From NCBI GenBank assembly GCA_012270555.1, contig JAAXIC010000017.1, positions 1-64,000 on the forward strand: a stretch of 64,000 nucleotides of DNA, written 5' to 3'. Under the pieces are notes generated by a model. That model saw only the letters and a list, made by a program, of their open reading frames with translations. It was not told where the DNA came from and did not search any database. Of the stretch, positions 44,577-53,852 are shown in pieces; within the stretch, counting starts at the first letter, position 1; every line of letters starts with the position of its first letter. Source of the DNA: Chloroflexota bacterium (GTDB taxonomy: Bacteria > Chloroflexota > UBA11872 > VXOZ01). The position numbers and the translations under genes are program-made.

Positions 44577-45713
44577 ATGAGCGGGCGTGGGAAATGGGTA
44601 AGTGAGCTAGCAGCCGCATTGGCGCTGGCATTCGTGATGCTCCTGGGCGCAGCCTGCGCCACCACTGCCGAACCGGCACTCGAGGAGACAGCTGCTGAGA
44701 CCGAGGCCGAAACCGTGACTCCGCCGGCTGCAGATTCGCGTCTCGAGACAGTCCGCGAGCGGGGTCGTCTCATTTGTGCCAGCCTCAACGACACGCCGGG
44801 ATTTGGCTACGTGGATGAGTCTGGCAATAGTGTCGGTTTTGACATAGACCTCTGCCGCGCCGTGGCTGCTGCCGTGCTGGGCGATGCCGATGCCATTGAA
44901 ATCCGCCTCATTACGGCCGCCGAACGCGGCCCCGTTATGCAGTCGGGCGAGGTGGACTTACTCGTGTACGTCACGACGTGGACCACATCCCGCGACGCCA
45001 ATTGGGGCAATTTCGTGCAAACGATGTTCTACGACGGTCAAGGCTTCATGGTGCCAAAGAGCCTGGGAGTGGCAAGCGCGTACCAGTTGGCCGGCGCGGC
45101 CGTCTGCGTGAATACCGGTACGACATCAGAGCTCAACATGGCTGATTTTTTCCGGCAAAATAGGTTGGAATATAATCCCAAGACGTTCGAAGAGGCACAG
45201 GTGGCTTTCGAGGCGTACAAGAGCGGCGCCTGTGAAGTCTTCACTTCCGACCGCTCGGCGCTGACGGCGCTGCGGAGCTCACTTGAAAACCCCGAAGAAC
45301 ACATCATTTTGCCGGAGACGATATCCGAAGAGCCGCTGGGGCCGATGGTGCCTCACGGTGACGAGCAGTGGTTCGACATTGTGAAGACGGTGATGGGCAT
45401 CCTAATCTACGCCGAGGCCTATGGCATCAACTCGACAAATGTTGACGAGATCGCCGCCGGCGATAACGTGAAGGCAAAGCGCTTGCTGGGAACGGAAGGC
45501 TCATTCGGCCAGGAAGAACTTGGTCTCGATCAGACCGTGGGTCAGACCGTAATCAAGTTGGTGGGCAACTACGGTGAGATATACGACCGCAATCTGGGGC
45601 CTGATACCGGCATAGACTTGCCGCGAGAAGGCTCGCGCAATGCGCTCTGGTCGAATGCGCCGTGCACGGATTGCCCGAAAGGCGGGCAGATTTACTCTCA
45701 GCCATTGCGCTAG
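44577..45713 (+). CDS. General amino-acid ABC transporter substrate-binding lipoprotein (AapJ-like), copy 2
   Basis: Close paralog of the preceding gene along its whole length, including 'GDNVKAKRLLGTEGSFGQEE' and the same 'CTDCPKGGQIYSQPLR' tail. Signal peptide ends LLGAAC. Differences cluster in ligand-region loops (for example DLLVYVTTWTTS against DLLVRTVTWTTS), so ligand preference may differ. ATG 44577 with GAGAGG/AGGTG just upstream replaces the track start at 44466. 378 aa. Followed by both permeases and the ATPase. Confidence 0.88.
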   Translation: MSGRGKWVSELAAALALAFVMLLGAACATTAEPALEETAAETEAETVTPPAADSRLETVRERGRLICASLNDTPGFGYVDESGNSVGFDIDLCRAVAAAVLGDADAIEIRLITAAERGPVMQSGEVDLLVYVTTWTTSRDANWGNFVQTMFYDGQGFMVPKSLGVASAYQLAGAAVCVNTGTTSELNMADFFRQNRLEYNPKTFEEAQVAFEAYKSGACEVFTSDRSALTALRSSLENPEEHIILPETISEEPLGPMVPHGDEQWFDIVKTVMGILIYAEAYGINSTNVDEIAAGDNVKAKRLLGTEGSFGQEELGLDQTVGQTVIKLVGNYGEIYDRNLGPDTGIDLPREGSRNALWSNAPCTDCPKGGQIYSQPLR

Positions 45714-45791
45714 AAGTTCTGCAAACGGAATCGTGTATACTGCTGTCAGCAGGAATTGCCGATAGCTGTACCTTATTAGGGATTTAAGCTA

Positions 45792-46982
45792 GTGCGACTC
45801 TCGTTGACATACCAAGGCATTCCCATTTGGCGGCACTCCCGCATTCTGAGTTGGACGGCTCAGATTGTGTCTGGAGTCCTGGTGGTGGCTGCAGTTGCAT
45901 TCTTCTTGTCCAATGTCTCCTCCGCAATTGTGCAGCGCGACATTCCCTTTGGCTTTTCCTTTCTAAACCGGGAGTACTCCACTCCCATCAGCGAGCATCT
46001 GCTGCCCTACGAAGAGAGCGATACCTTTGCCTATGCGTTTCTCGTAGCGGCGACCAACACGCTGATGGTGTCGGTGGTGGGCGTAATCCTTGCCACCGCG
46101 CTCGGCATAGTTGTGGGCGCAGTGCAGCTATCTGGTAACTGGGTGATTAGCAAGGTTGCCACGGTCTACGTGGAAGTCTTCCGCAACGTGCCCCTCATTG
46201 TGCAACTCTTCTTCTGGTACATCTTGCTCTTGGGACTGCCGCCGGTGCGGGAAGGGATCATTCTGTTCAATGCCATTTACCTGAACAATAATGCGGGACT
46301 GTCTTTCCCCTGGCCCGAAGGACAGCAGCGGCCGGGGCTCTGGCTGCTCTGCGTCGTATTGGCGATTGCGCTCGGAGTCGTAACAAGGGTACTCCTAGAG
46401 CGCCGCGAGGAACGCACCGGTCGGCCGTCGTATCCCTGGCTCGGCGCCATCGGCGTCATCATCGCCGGTTCATTGGTTGCGTGGCTGGTGTGGGTAGCCA
46501 TCGGCGATGCGCCCTATGTCATGAGCGTACCGGCGCCGGAGGGCCGTTTCGGCCATCCGGCAGGCGGTTACACGATATCCATCGAATTGACCGCGCTGTT
46601 GGTGGGCTTGATCATCTACACGGCGGCCTTCATTGCGGAAATTGTCCGGGGCGGTCTGCAGTCTGTGTCGCGGGGTCAGAGTGAGGCGTCCCGTTCGCTG
46701 GGCCTGGGCACGATGCAGACGTTGCGCTTTGTAACGTTTCCGCAGGCCTTGCGCGTAATCGTCCCGCCCCTCATCAGCCAGTACCTCAACCTGACGAAGA
46801 ACAGCAGCTTGGCGTTGGCCATCGGCTACGCGGACTTGACCAGCGTCGCCAAGACGATGACCCAAACCGCGCCGGCGGTCACTATTTTCCTCATCATCAT
46901 GGGCATCTACCTGCTGTACAGTCTGGCATACTCGCTGATTGGCAACCTCTATAACCGCCATATCCAGTTCACCGGAGGCTAG
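45792..46982 (+). CDS. Amino-acid ABC transporter permease (AapQ-like)
   Basis: Inner-membrane channel subunit of 396 residues with eight or so hydrophobic segments and the long central periplasmic insert typical of AapQ/BztB. The ATPase-contacting EAA loop reads 'EASRSLGLGTMQTLRFVTFP', and 'VEVFRNVPLIVQLFFWY' is the conserved entry to the core domain. GTG 45792 follows AGGGA. Pairs with the next gene. Confidence 0.9.
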   Translation: MRLSLTYQGIPIWRHSRILSWTAQIVSGVLVVAAVAFFLSNVSSAIVQRDIPFGFSFLNREYSTPISEHLLPYEESDTFAYAFLVAATNTLMVSVVGVILATALGIVVGAVQLSGNWVISKVATVYVEVFRNVPLIVQLFFWYILLLGLPPVREGIILFNAIYLNNNAGLSFPWPEGQQRPGLWLLCVVLAIALGVVTRVLLERREERTGRPSYPWLGAIGVIIAGSLVAWLVWVAIGDAPYVMSVPAPEGRFGHPAGGYTISIELTALLVGLIIYTAAFIAEIVRGGLQSVSRGQSEASRSLGLGTMQTLRFVTFPQALRVIVPPLISQYLNLTKNSSLALAIGYADLTSVAKTMTQTAPAVTIFLIIMGIYLLYSLAYSLIGNLYNRHIQFTGG

Positions 46983-46989
46983 TCGAACC

Positions 46990-48228
46990 ATGGCAACCGC
47001 GGAGACGTGGCAACCGGCGCCTTCACTGCCGCCGCCACGTATCGAAACAGGTTGGATCGGTTGGGCGCGAGCCAACCTGTTTGGCAACTGGCTCAGTGGG
47101 CTCGTGACCGTTGTCACCGTGCCGCTCATCGTCTGGGCCGCTTGGCGCATGCTGGGCTGGCTATTCGGCACCGCGGACTGGACTCTCATTGCCAGCCGAC
47201 CGCAGCAATACCTTATCGGCCTGTACCCAACGGAACTTGCGTGGCGGCCGCTAACCGGCTGGTTGTTGGTCTCAATCCTCTTCGGCATGGCCGCGGCCAT
47301 GTGGGGCGGCGCCGCGCGACGTATTGCCATTGGTTACGGCGCCGTGACCGTGCTCCTTGGCGTGCTGCCCTACGGTCTCTTCCACGAGGGTGTGGTGATG
47401 CCCTGGTGGGTGCGTGCCTTCATCTTGGGCAATCTTCTGACCCTGGGCATTGGCTACCTGTTGGGCATGAATCCCAAGACCGGGCGTCCCCGCAATTTCG
47501 TGCTCGGCGGTATCGCGATATATGTGCTCTTGCTGCTGATACTCATCGGCATACCGGGCGTTCCCGGTATGGAGGAAGTTGCGCCGCGCAGGTGGGGCGG
47601 GCTGATGCTCAACCTCATCCTGGCGGTTTCCGGCATCTTCTTCGCTTTCCCGATTGGTGTGCTGCTAGCGCTTGGGCGCCGGAGCAACCTGCCTGTGGTC
47701 AAGGTCCTCTGCGTCGTGTTCATCGAGGTCTTTCGTGGGGTGCCACTTATCACGCTCTTGTTCATGTCGCAAGTGCTGGTGCCGCTGGCGTTGCCGGCGA
47801 ACTTCCCCGTCGACTCCGTGACGCGGGCGGCCATCGTGATTACGCTCTTCTCGGCAGCCTACACGGCCGAGAACATACGCGGCGGCCTGCAGGGACTGCA
47901 TCCGGGTCAAGCCGAGGCCGCGCGGGCCCTGGGTCTGCCGGGCTGGCAGGTAACCACGCTCATTCAGTTGCCGCAAGCAATTCGCAATGTAATACCCGCA
48001 ATCGTGGGGCAATTCATTGCCTTGTTCAAGGACACCAGCCTCGTCTACATTGTCGGTATGCTGGATATCTTGGAAATGGGGCGCTCGATCGTGCAGGGCA
48101 ACGTGCAGTTCACCGACAATGGTCGAGAGAACTTAATTTTCGTGGCGGCAGTGTTCTGGATCTTTACGTACACAATGTCGTATGTGAGCCGCCGGATTGA
48201 ACGGAATCTCGGCGTAGGTCGGCGGTAG
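46990..48228 (+). CDS. Amino-acid ABC transporter permease (AapM-like)
   Basis: Second permease, 412 residues, with 'IEVFRGVPLITLLFMSQV' and the EAA loop 'EAARALGLPGWQVTTLIQLP'. An N-terminal extension of three to five extra hydrophobic segments matches AapM/BztC proteins. ATG 46990 has GGAGG eleven bases upstream and begins seven bases after the AapQ-like stop; the longer track ORF overlaps it needlessly. Confidence 0.9.
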   Translation: MATAETWQPAPSLPPPRIETGWIGWARANLFGNWLSGLVTVVTVPLIVWAAWRMLGWLFGTADWTLIASRPQQYLIGLYPTELAWRPLTGWLLVSILFGMAAAMWGGAARRIAIGYGAVTVLLGVLPYGLFHEGVVMPWWVRAFILGNLLTLGIGYLLGMNPKTGRPRNFVLGGIAIYVLLLLILIGIPGVPGMEEVAPRRWGGLMLNLILAVSGIFFAFPIGVLLALGRRSNLPVVKVLCVVFIEVFRGVPLITLLFMSQVLVPLALPANFPVDSVTRAAIVITLFSAAYTAENIRGGLQGLHPGQAEAARALGLPGWQVTTLIQLPQAIRNVIPAIVGQFIALFKDTSLVYIVGMLDILEMGRSIVQGNVQFTDNGRENLIFVAAVFWIFTYTMSYVSRRIERNLGVGRR

Positions 48229-48301
48229 GCCGGGAGTGACGGGCGGACATGAGGGTGGCTGACTGATCGCGGCGGGAAACCATAGTCCAATGGAGGAAAT
48301 C

Positions 48302-49078
48302 GTGGCAACAGAAGCAGCAGTGACGGCACAAGAGGCTCTCGATCAAGACAACATCATCGTTGCCCGTGACGTACACAAATGGTTCGGTAACTTCCACGCC
48401 CTACGCGGCGTTACGACTACCGTAGGGCGCGGCGAAGTGGTGGTGGTGATTGGTCCCTCCGGCTCGGGAAAGTCTACCTTCATCCGCACGGTCAACCGCC
48501 TGGAGCAGCACCAGCAGGGCGATATCTTCGTGGATGGCGTAGAAATGACCGACGACGTGCGCAATATCGACGCCATCCGCCGTGAAGTGGGCATGGTCTT
48601 TCAGTCCTTTAACTTATTCCCGCATCTCACGGTCATGCGCAACATCACGCTGGCGCCGACCAAAGTGCGCAAAACCCCAATGGACGAAGCGGAAGCGAGC
48701 GCGCTTAAGCTTCTGGAGCGCGTGGGAATCCCGGAGCAGGCGGAAAAGTACCCCGGTGAACTCTCAGGCGGACAGCAGCAGCGCGTTGCCATCGCTCGCG
48801 CGCTGGCCATGAATCCCAAGATCATGCTCTTTGACGAGCCTACGTCCGCGCTCGACCCGGAGATGATCAAAGAAGTGCTGGAAGTGATGAAAGAACTGGC
48901 AGCTTCCCATCAGATGACAATCGTGGCGATTACCCATGAGTTGGGCTTTGCCCGCGAAGTCGCCGACCGCATCGTCATGTTCGACGAGGGCCAGATCGTT
49001 GAAGACCTGCCGCCGGACGAATTCTTCAACAATCCGCGCCACGAGCGCGTGCGGCGCTTTCTATCGCAGATCCTCTAA
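48302..49078 (+). CDS. Amino-acid ABC transporter ATP-binding protein (AapP-like)
   Basis: Walker A '[20 protein letters not shown]', Q-loop '[16 protein letters not shown]', signature '[19 protein letters not shown]', Walker B '[15 protein letters not shown]' and the switch His in '[12 protein letters not shown]' are all intact. GTG 48302 is chosen because GGAGGA lies five bases before it; the ATG at 48290 given in the track would include that site in the gene. 258 aa. Last gene of the transporter operon, powering both permeases. Confidence 0.92.
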   Translation: MATEAAVTAQEALDQDNIIVARDVHKWFGNFHALRGVTTTVGRGEVVVVIGPSGSGKSTFIRTVNRLEQHQQGDIFVDGVEMTDDVRNIDAIRREVGMVFQSFNLFPHLTVMRNITLAPTKVRKTPMDEAEASALKLLERVGIPEQAEKYPGELSGGQQQRVAIARALAMNPKIMLFDEPTSALDPEMIKEVLEVMKELAASHQMTIVAITHELGFAREVADRIVMFDEGQIVEDLPPDEFFNNPRHERVRRFLSQIL

Positions 49079-49373
49079 ACACAGCCCCGCTGGCGATTGC
49101 AAGCCTGACAAAATCGCTGTAACGCGGTATGGTGTCTCTATGTTACTTGCAGGCGCGGCAGTCATGGACGTTTGATTGTCGTTTCTGCCAATGACTAGTG
49201 CCAGCGAGCGCGTCGGTACGAGTAAGACGGTCGCTTGCCCCAGGGAAGGAGACACGAAAGGGCAGGACATATCGCCAGAACCTTACAGTGACACGGGTAA
49301 GGAGACCGACGGCGAGGATACGCTCGCTGAGCCAATGTGTTGTGTTGTCCAAACATGCGAGAAAGGCGATCAC

Positions 49374-50801
49374 ATGAATCTGCACGCGAAGCGGCTTTCA
49401 CGCCGCCATGTCTTGGCCGGTTCAGGCGGCGCGCTGGCAGGGCTGGCACTAGCAGCCTGCGGCGCGGTGCCCGCGGCAACCACGGCAGAGGAAGAGCAAG
49501 CGGAAGCGCCGCAAGCAGAAGCACCGGCTCCGGAAAAAGAGGCCGTATACGTCTTGTTTGCCACGCATCCCTACTTCAGATTCCAGGAAGAAGAGGGCGT
49601 ATCCGCCGAGCTTGTCGCTGAATTCCGCGCGGAAAATCCCGATATCGACTTTGACGTAAATCCGCCGTCGACGAGTTCGAGCGAACGGTACGCCGCGTTT
49701 CGCACGGCGTTTGCCGCCAACACCCCTCACGACCTCAGTTCGTGGGGCGAATGGCACGCCATCGAGTTGGGCGCGCTCGGTCAGGCACGGGGCCTCAACG
49801 ACGTCGTCAAGAGCTCCAATGTCGATATGGAAGACATCTGGACGAGCCTGACCGAAAACATGGTCTGGAGCAAGGACGGCCAGCTTTACGGCTTCCCGTA
49901 CGGCCCCGACCTGCGCGTACTCTACATGCACGACGGTATCTTTCTGGAAAACGGCCTCGACCCGGACAACGGCCCAGAGTCCTGGGACGACCTGGAAGAG
50001 GTCATCCAAAAAACAATGCGCAAGGATGCGGCGGGTAATCTGATTGTAGCGGGCTTCCCGCCCGAATGGGGCAGCGGCGGCCGCTACCAGTGGATTACGC
50101 CGCTCCTGCAACTTGGCGGCAAGCGCATCAGCGACGACTTGTCCAGTGCGGCGCTGAATAGCCCGGAAGGCGTCGCGGCGCTCACGTGGGTCAAGAAGAT
50201 AAACGACCTGCAAGGCGGTTGGGACGCCCTTGGCACGCTATACGGCACTGCCCGGCCTTCCGGGAGTCCGCGGGGCGCGGCTCTCGTCAACGGCTTTGCC
50301 GCCACGATGTACGCGACGTACTCCACACGCAAGGCGGAAATCTACCCGATCGATGAAAACTTCGAGTTTAGTATCATCGAACATCCCAAACCGCCGGACG
50401 CCGTGCGCCAGGCGAGCTGGAGCGGCCACCATATTTGGATCATGTCGTCGTGGACGACCGTGCCCGAAGAGGCCTTCGCGTGGATCGAGTTCGTCTCGCG
50501 TCCCGAAAACAATCTGCGCTGGGCTAAGGCGTGGGACCGGGTACCCATCCGGCTCTCGGTCGCGAACTCGACGGAATTCACTGAAGGCGATCCGTTCCTG
50601 GAACATCAGAGCTATCAGATTCCGTTCCGCGCGTCCCACTCGCTGCCAATTCCCGGCGCCGACGAGATGCGTACGGCGCTGTCACAGTTCTTGCCCGATG
50701 TCATGGCAGGCAATATCACCATCCAAGAAGGCCTGGCAAACGTCGAGCAGGAGTGGAACAACATTATCGCCAAGTGGCAGGAGTTGGTGGGAGGCTGGTA
50801 A
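49374..50801 (+). CDS. Orphan extracellular solute-binding lipoprotein (family 1, sugar type)
   Basis: ATG 49374 opens a twin-arginine-like lipoprotein signal (KRLSRRHVLAGSGGALAGL, lipobox LAAC). An acidic linker precedes the binding domain, with 'LVAEFRAENPDIDFDVN', 'DGQLYGFPYGPDLRVLYM' and 'EEAFAWIEFVSRPENNLRWA' typical of MalE/UgpB-like carbohydrate-binding proteins. 475 aa. No permease or ATPase gene lies on either side (the Aap ATPase belongs to another family), and a strong terminator closes it, so it must serve a transporter encoded elsewhere. The ORF track start at 49176 is an upstream extension without a signal peptide. Confidence 0.85.
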   Translation: MNLHAKRLSRRHVLAGSGGALAGLALAACGAVPAATTAEEEQAEAPQAEAPAPEKEAVYVLFATHPYFRFQEEEGVSAELVAEFRAENPDIDFDVNPPSTSSSERYAAFRTAFAANTPHDLSSWGEWHAIELGALGQARGLNDVVKSSNVDMEDIWTSLTENMVWSKDGQLYGFPYGPDLRVLYMHDGIFLENGLDPDNGPESWDDLEEVIQKTMRKDAAGNLIVAGFPPEWGSGGRYQWITPLLQLGGKRISDDLSSAALNSPEGVAALTWVKKINDLQGGWDALGTLYGTARPSGSPRGAALVNGFAATMYATYSTRKAEIYPIDENFEFSIIEHPKPPDAVRQASWSGHHIWIMSSWTTVPEEAFAWIEFVSRPENNLRWAKAWDRVPIRLSVANSTEFTEGDPFLEHQSYQIPFRASHSLPIPGADEMRTALSQFLPDVMAGNITIQEGLANVEQEWNNIIAKWQELVGGW

Positions 50802-50811
50802 AGCGAATCAA

Positions 50812-50845
50812 GCGGCGAGGCGGCCGCGGCCGCCTCGCCGCCTTT
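50812..50845 (+). terminator. Intrinsic terminator
   Basis: GCGGCGAGGCGGCC-GC-GGCCGCCTCGCCGC, a 14-bp GC stem, begins eleven bases after the binding-protein stop and is followed by CTTT. Very stable although the T-run is short. Confidence 0.8.
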
Positions 50846-50994
50846 GCCGACGTTGAAGCGGTAAGATCGTTTCAAGTGTTTGCGGTGCAGGTCACGCGCT
50901 TGTAACGCCGCTTGCGGACAGCAGACTTTTCTGGCCGCATGGCTGCGCATCTGTTGAGCCCGGTAGGAGTCGGAACGTAAAAGGATCAAGCGCC

Positions 50995-51795
50995 GTGATC
51001 ATCGACGTGCACGTACACCCCCACGTTTCGCGCCGGTTGGACGACTTTGCCGAGCTTATGGCGATTGCGCAGCAATTCGACGTGCACCTTGTCACGTATT
51101 CCGTGCGACCGGTGACGGCGGCGAACAACCACGAGTATCCCTCGCCGGAGAACATCCGCGCCTGCAACGATCAGACGTTCATGCTTATGCAGCGCCATCC
51201 TGACCGCGTGCACGGGTTTACCTACGTAAATCCAGGTCACGCGCGGGAGGCGTGTGAGGAGCTCGACTTCCGGCTGCGGGAACAGCACTTCGTGGGGCTC
51301 AAGCTCTGGGTGGCCGTGCCGTGTGTGGACCCACGTCTGGATGCGCTCATGGAGATTAGCGCCCACTACCGTGTGCCGGCGTTGCAGCATACGTGGTTCA
51401 AAGCTACCAGGCAGAAGACAGGAGAGTCGCCGCCAGCCATGGTGGCCGCGCTGGCCAAGCGCCATCCGCGCACGACGATCATCGCGGCGCATGCCGGTGG
51501 CGATTATGAGTACGGCGCAAAGACATTTCGCTCGTGCGAAAACGTCTTGCTCGACATTGGCGGTAACGAATGCAACGCGGGCTACGTGGAAATCCTGGTG
51601 AATCACGTCGGCGCCGACCGTGTGATCTTTGGCACCGATATGCCCGGGCGCTCCTTTTCCTCCCAGTTGGCGAAGGTGTTGGGAACTGACCTATCCGCAG
51701 AGGAGAAGCACAAGATACTCTACGGGAACATGGCGAGCGTGCTGGCGCAAACCAAGACGATAGGTGATCCCTCGGTCTTTGCAGCGCAGAGTTGA
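50995..51795 (+). CDS. Amidohydrolase_2 family protein, copy A
   Basis: 266-residue TIM-barrel hydrolase or decarboxylase. Metal ligands: H6 and H8 in 'MIIDVHVHPHVSRR', strand His in 'TIIAAHAGGDYEYGA', terminal Asp in 'VIFGTDMPGRSFSS'; 'FVGLKLWVAVPC' holds the usual Lys strand and 'ALQHTWFKAT' another His. GTG 50995 follows AAGGA. Closely related to the next gene. Substrate unknown. Confidence 0.82.
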   Translation: MIIDVHVHPHVSRRLDDFAELMAIAQQFDVHLVTYSVRPVTAANNHEYPSPENIRACNDQTFMLMQRHPDRVHGFTYVNPGHAREACEELDFRLREQHFVGLKLWVAVPCVDPRLDALMEISAHYRVPALQHTWFKATRQKTGESPPAMVAALAKRHPRTTIIAAHAGGDYEYGAKTFRSCENVLLDIGGNECNAGYVEILVNHVGADRVIFGTDMPGRSFSSQLAKVLGTDLSAEEKHKILYGNMASVLAQTKTIGDPSVFAAQS

Positions 51796-51888
51796 CATTG
51801 GAGCGGTTAGATCCTGTTCGGCTAGGATGCAACCAGGCAATGAGGCATCTCGCCCAACGGAAGGCCGTGATCTTAGTCCATGTACCTT

Positions 51889-51930
51889 AGATTCTGCGAA
51901 CACAGTTCGACGCTGCGCTCGAAATGACAT
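51889..51930. repeat. Dispersed repeat, family R7
   Basis: GATTCTGCGAACACAGTTCG followed by ACGCTGCGCTCGAAATGACA; the second part resembles the 'cgctgcgctcgaaatgaca' type spacer repeats common between genes in some Chloroflexota. Only one copy is in this window, so the family status rests on memory. Confidence 0.4.
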
Positions 51931-51966
51931 AGAGAGAATACAAAGGATCGAACTTGGAATACTCTA

Positions 51967-52782
51967 ATGCCCATCATTGACGTCCACGTCCATACCGATG
52001 TTGGCAAGTCGCTCGATGACTTTGCGGAGCAGATCGCAATTGCGGAGCAATTCGACGCGGTGCTCGTGACGTATGCCATCCGGCCGGTGGCGGATGCGTC
52101 ACGTCATTCGTTTCCGACAGCGGAATTCTGCGCACGGTCCAACGACGAAACGTATGAACTCATGCGGCGCTATCCTGAGCGGGTACGCGGTTTCTGCTAC
52201 GTGAACCCCTACCACGCTGATGCTGCGGCGACGGAGTTGGAGTGGCGTCTGGCGACGCAAGGCTTTGTGGGACTGAAGCTCTGGCATGCGCTGCCGTGCG
52301 ACGACCCCCGGGTAGACCGCATGGTGGAAATCTGCGAACACTACCGCGTGCCTGCCTTGCAGCACACGTGGCTCAAGGCAGGCGGGCTGGGGTACGGGGA
52401 ATCGCCGCCGGAAATGGTGGCGGACCTGGCGCGCCGCCACCCCAACGCAACCATCATCGCGGCCCATGCGGGCGGCGACTACGAGTACGGCGCCAAGGTA
52501 TTCCGCAGTACGCCAAACGTCCTGCTTGATATCGCGGGCAACGAGTGCAATGCCGGCGGCGTGCAGATACTTGTCGACCACGCCGGGTCTGAGCGCGTGA
52601 TCTTCGGTACCGACATGCCCGGTCGCTCGTTTCCGTCACAGCTTGCGAAAGTGATCGGCACGCGGCTGTCAAGTGAGGACAAAGAGAAGATCCTCTACGG
52701 TAACATGGCGCGCGTATTGGCAGCGTGCAAGACGACGCAGCGTGGAACTGCCGTGATTCCCTCTCCCGGGGGAGAGGGTTAG
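51967..52782 (+). CDS. Amidohydrolase_2 family protein, copy B
   Basis: Paralog of copy A: 'MPIIDVHVHTDVGKSLDDFA', 'RGFCYVNPYHADAA', 'TIIAAHAGGDYEYGAKVFRS', 'VIFGTDMPGRSFPS'. All metal ligands intact. The end differs: after 'ARVLAACKTTQRG' the frame enters a palindromic repeat and reads TAVIPSPGGEG, the stop TAG being part of the repeat. 271 aa. Copy A ends without such a tail, so the natural terminus was probably near residue 258. Confidence 0.82.
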   Translation: MPIIDVHVHTDVGKSLDDFAEQIAIAEQFDAVLVTYAIRPVADASRHSFPTAEFCARSNDETYELMRRYPERVRGFCYVNPYHADAAATELEWRLATQGFVGLKLWHALPCDDPRVDRMVEICEHYRVPALQHTWLKAGGLGYGESPPEMVADLARRHPNATIIAAHAGGDYEYGAKVFRSTPNVLLDIAGNECNAGGVQILVDHAGSERVIFGTDMPGRSFPSQLAKVIGTRLSSEDKEKILYGNMARVLAACKTTQRGTAVIPSPGGEG

Positions 52783-52852
52783 GGTGAGGGGGAGGAGTTG
52801 TGGTGAAGTGACGGTAACCCCCTCATCCCGGCCCTCTCCCACAGGAGAGGGA
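52759..52852. repeat. Inverted pair of R5 repeats, first overlapping a gene end
   Basis: CCCTCTCCCGGGGGAGAGGG then TTAGGGTGAGGGGG, and after 25 bases its partner ACCCCCTCATCCCGGCCCTC TCCCACAGGAGAGGGA in opposite orientation. A third copy is at 59161-59198. The first unit codes the last residues and stop of the amidohydrolase gene. Confidence 0.8.
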
Positions 52853-52883
52853 GTCAAACACGTGAAGCGAGGGACTATGCGAT

Positions 52884-53654
52884 ATGATCGATAGCAATGC
52901 CTACGTCGGTGAGTGGCCGTTTCGGCGGCTGCCTTATTCCCAGCCTGATAGACTGCTGCGGAAGATGGATGATCTCAGCATCGAGAAAGCCGTGGTTTCA
53001 CGTTTGGAAAACGTCTTCTTCAAAGACCTGCTTGTAGGCAATCGAGAGCTCCATGCCATAGTGCACGCACACGCGGACCGCTTCATCCCCGCCTACACCA
53101 TCAACCCCGGGTATCCGGGATGGGATGAAGACCTGGAAATTTGCCTCGATGAACTTGGCGCTCGCAACCTGCGGCTGCACCCCAATTACCATGGCTACGA
53201 ACTGCTGGGGCAGGAGAACCTGCGCTTGCTGGAGATCGCGCGCGAACGTGATTTGCTCGTCATAATTGCCATCGGCCTCGAAGACGTGCGGCATCACCAC
53301 CGGTTGGTGGTAGTGCCGGATGTTGGGGCCGGGGACATTGCGCAGACAGTCAATGCCTTTCCGCAGGCGCGGTTTCTCGTCGCCGGCGGGCGGTTTGGGG
53401 AGGTTACGAGCATTTGGCGCAGCGTCGACAAGCGCGAGAACCTGTATGTTGAGAATAGCCGCGTGCAAGGACCCATTCACGACGTCGCCAAGCTCTGCAA
53501 CACAATCGGGCCGGACCATGTGCTCTTCGGCTCCAACGCGCCGCTGCACTATCATGAATCGGCGAAGCTCAGTATAGAGACCGAGACGCAGATTACAGAC
53601 GCGGAAAAGCAGAGGCTCTTCCGCGAGAACGCGGCGCGGTTGTTCAATGTGTGA
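52884..53654 (+). CDS. Amidohydrolase-fold protein lacking the metal-binding residues, copy C
   Basis: 256 residues. Same fold signals as amidohydrolase_2 ('MIDSNAYVGEWPFRRLPYSQ', 'IEKAVVSRLENVFFKD', 'AYTINPGYPGWDEDLE', 'NLRLHPNYHGYELL', 'VLFGSNAPLHYHESA'). H-x-H is replaced by DSNAY, the strand-6 His region reads VAGGRFGE, and the terminal Asp is Asn (FGSNAP). ATG 52884 follows CGAGGGA. It stands next to two intact relatives, as the protein at 5187 stands next to the intact one at 4225. Role unknown. Confidence 0.75.
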   Translation: MIDSNAYVGEWPFRRLPYSQPDRLLRKMDDLSIEKAVVSRLENVFFKDLLVGNRELHAIVHAHADRFIPAYTINPGYPGWDEDLEICLDELGARNLRLHPNYHGYELLGQENLRLLEIARERDLLVIIAIGLEDVRHHHRLVVVPDVGAGDIAQTVNAFPQARFLVAGGRFGEVTSIWRSVDKRENLYVENSRVQGPIHDVAKLCNTIGPDHVLFGSNAPLHYHESAKLSIETETQITDAEKQRLFRENAARLFNV

Positions 53655-53707
53655 CTTCGCCTCATTGGAACGCGGATATGTAGCACGTTAGACACTAGGA
53701 TGATCCG

Positions 53708-53828
53708 GTAGCGCAGGTTTGCAACCTGCGTCTTAATCGCCATAGACAGTTGTGAGAAGTTCACAGGATAGCTTCAATTGCCCGTGATAGTGGATGGCGA
53801 AGTGGCGGGGGACAAGCCCCCGCGCTAC
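53708..53828. repeat. R4 and R3 palindromic repeats in one intergenic region
   Basis: 53708-53730 is GTAGCGCAGGTTTGCAACCTG CG-type R4, and 53805-53828 is GCGGGGGACAAGCCCCCGCG followed by CTAC (R3). The region between the amidohydrolase-fold gene and the DUF3604 gene holds nothing else I can support. Confidence 0.75.
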
Positions 53829-53852
53829 ATTCTTTGAGGGAGTAGCCCTTTA

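Noticed and set aside
52759-52852. Possible CRISPR-like or attachment-site repeats
   Set aside because: Only two inverted units with no regular spacers and no cas or integrase genes; they belong to a dispersed palindrome family.
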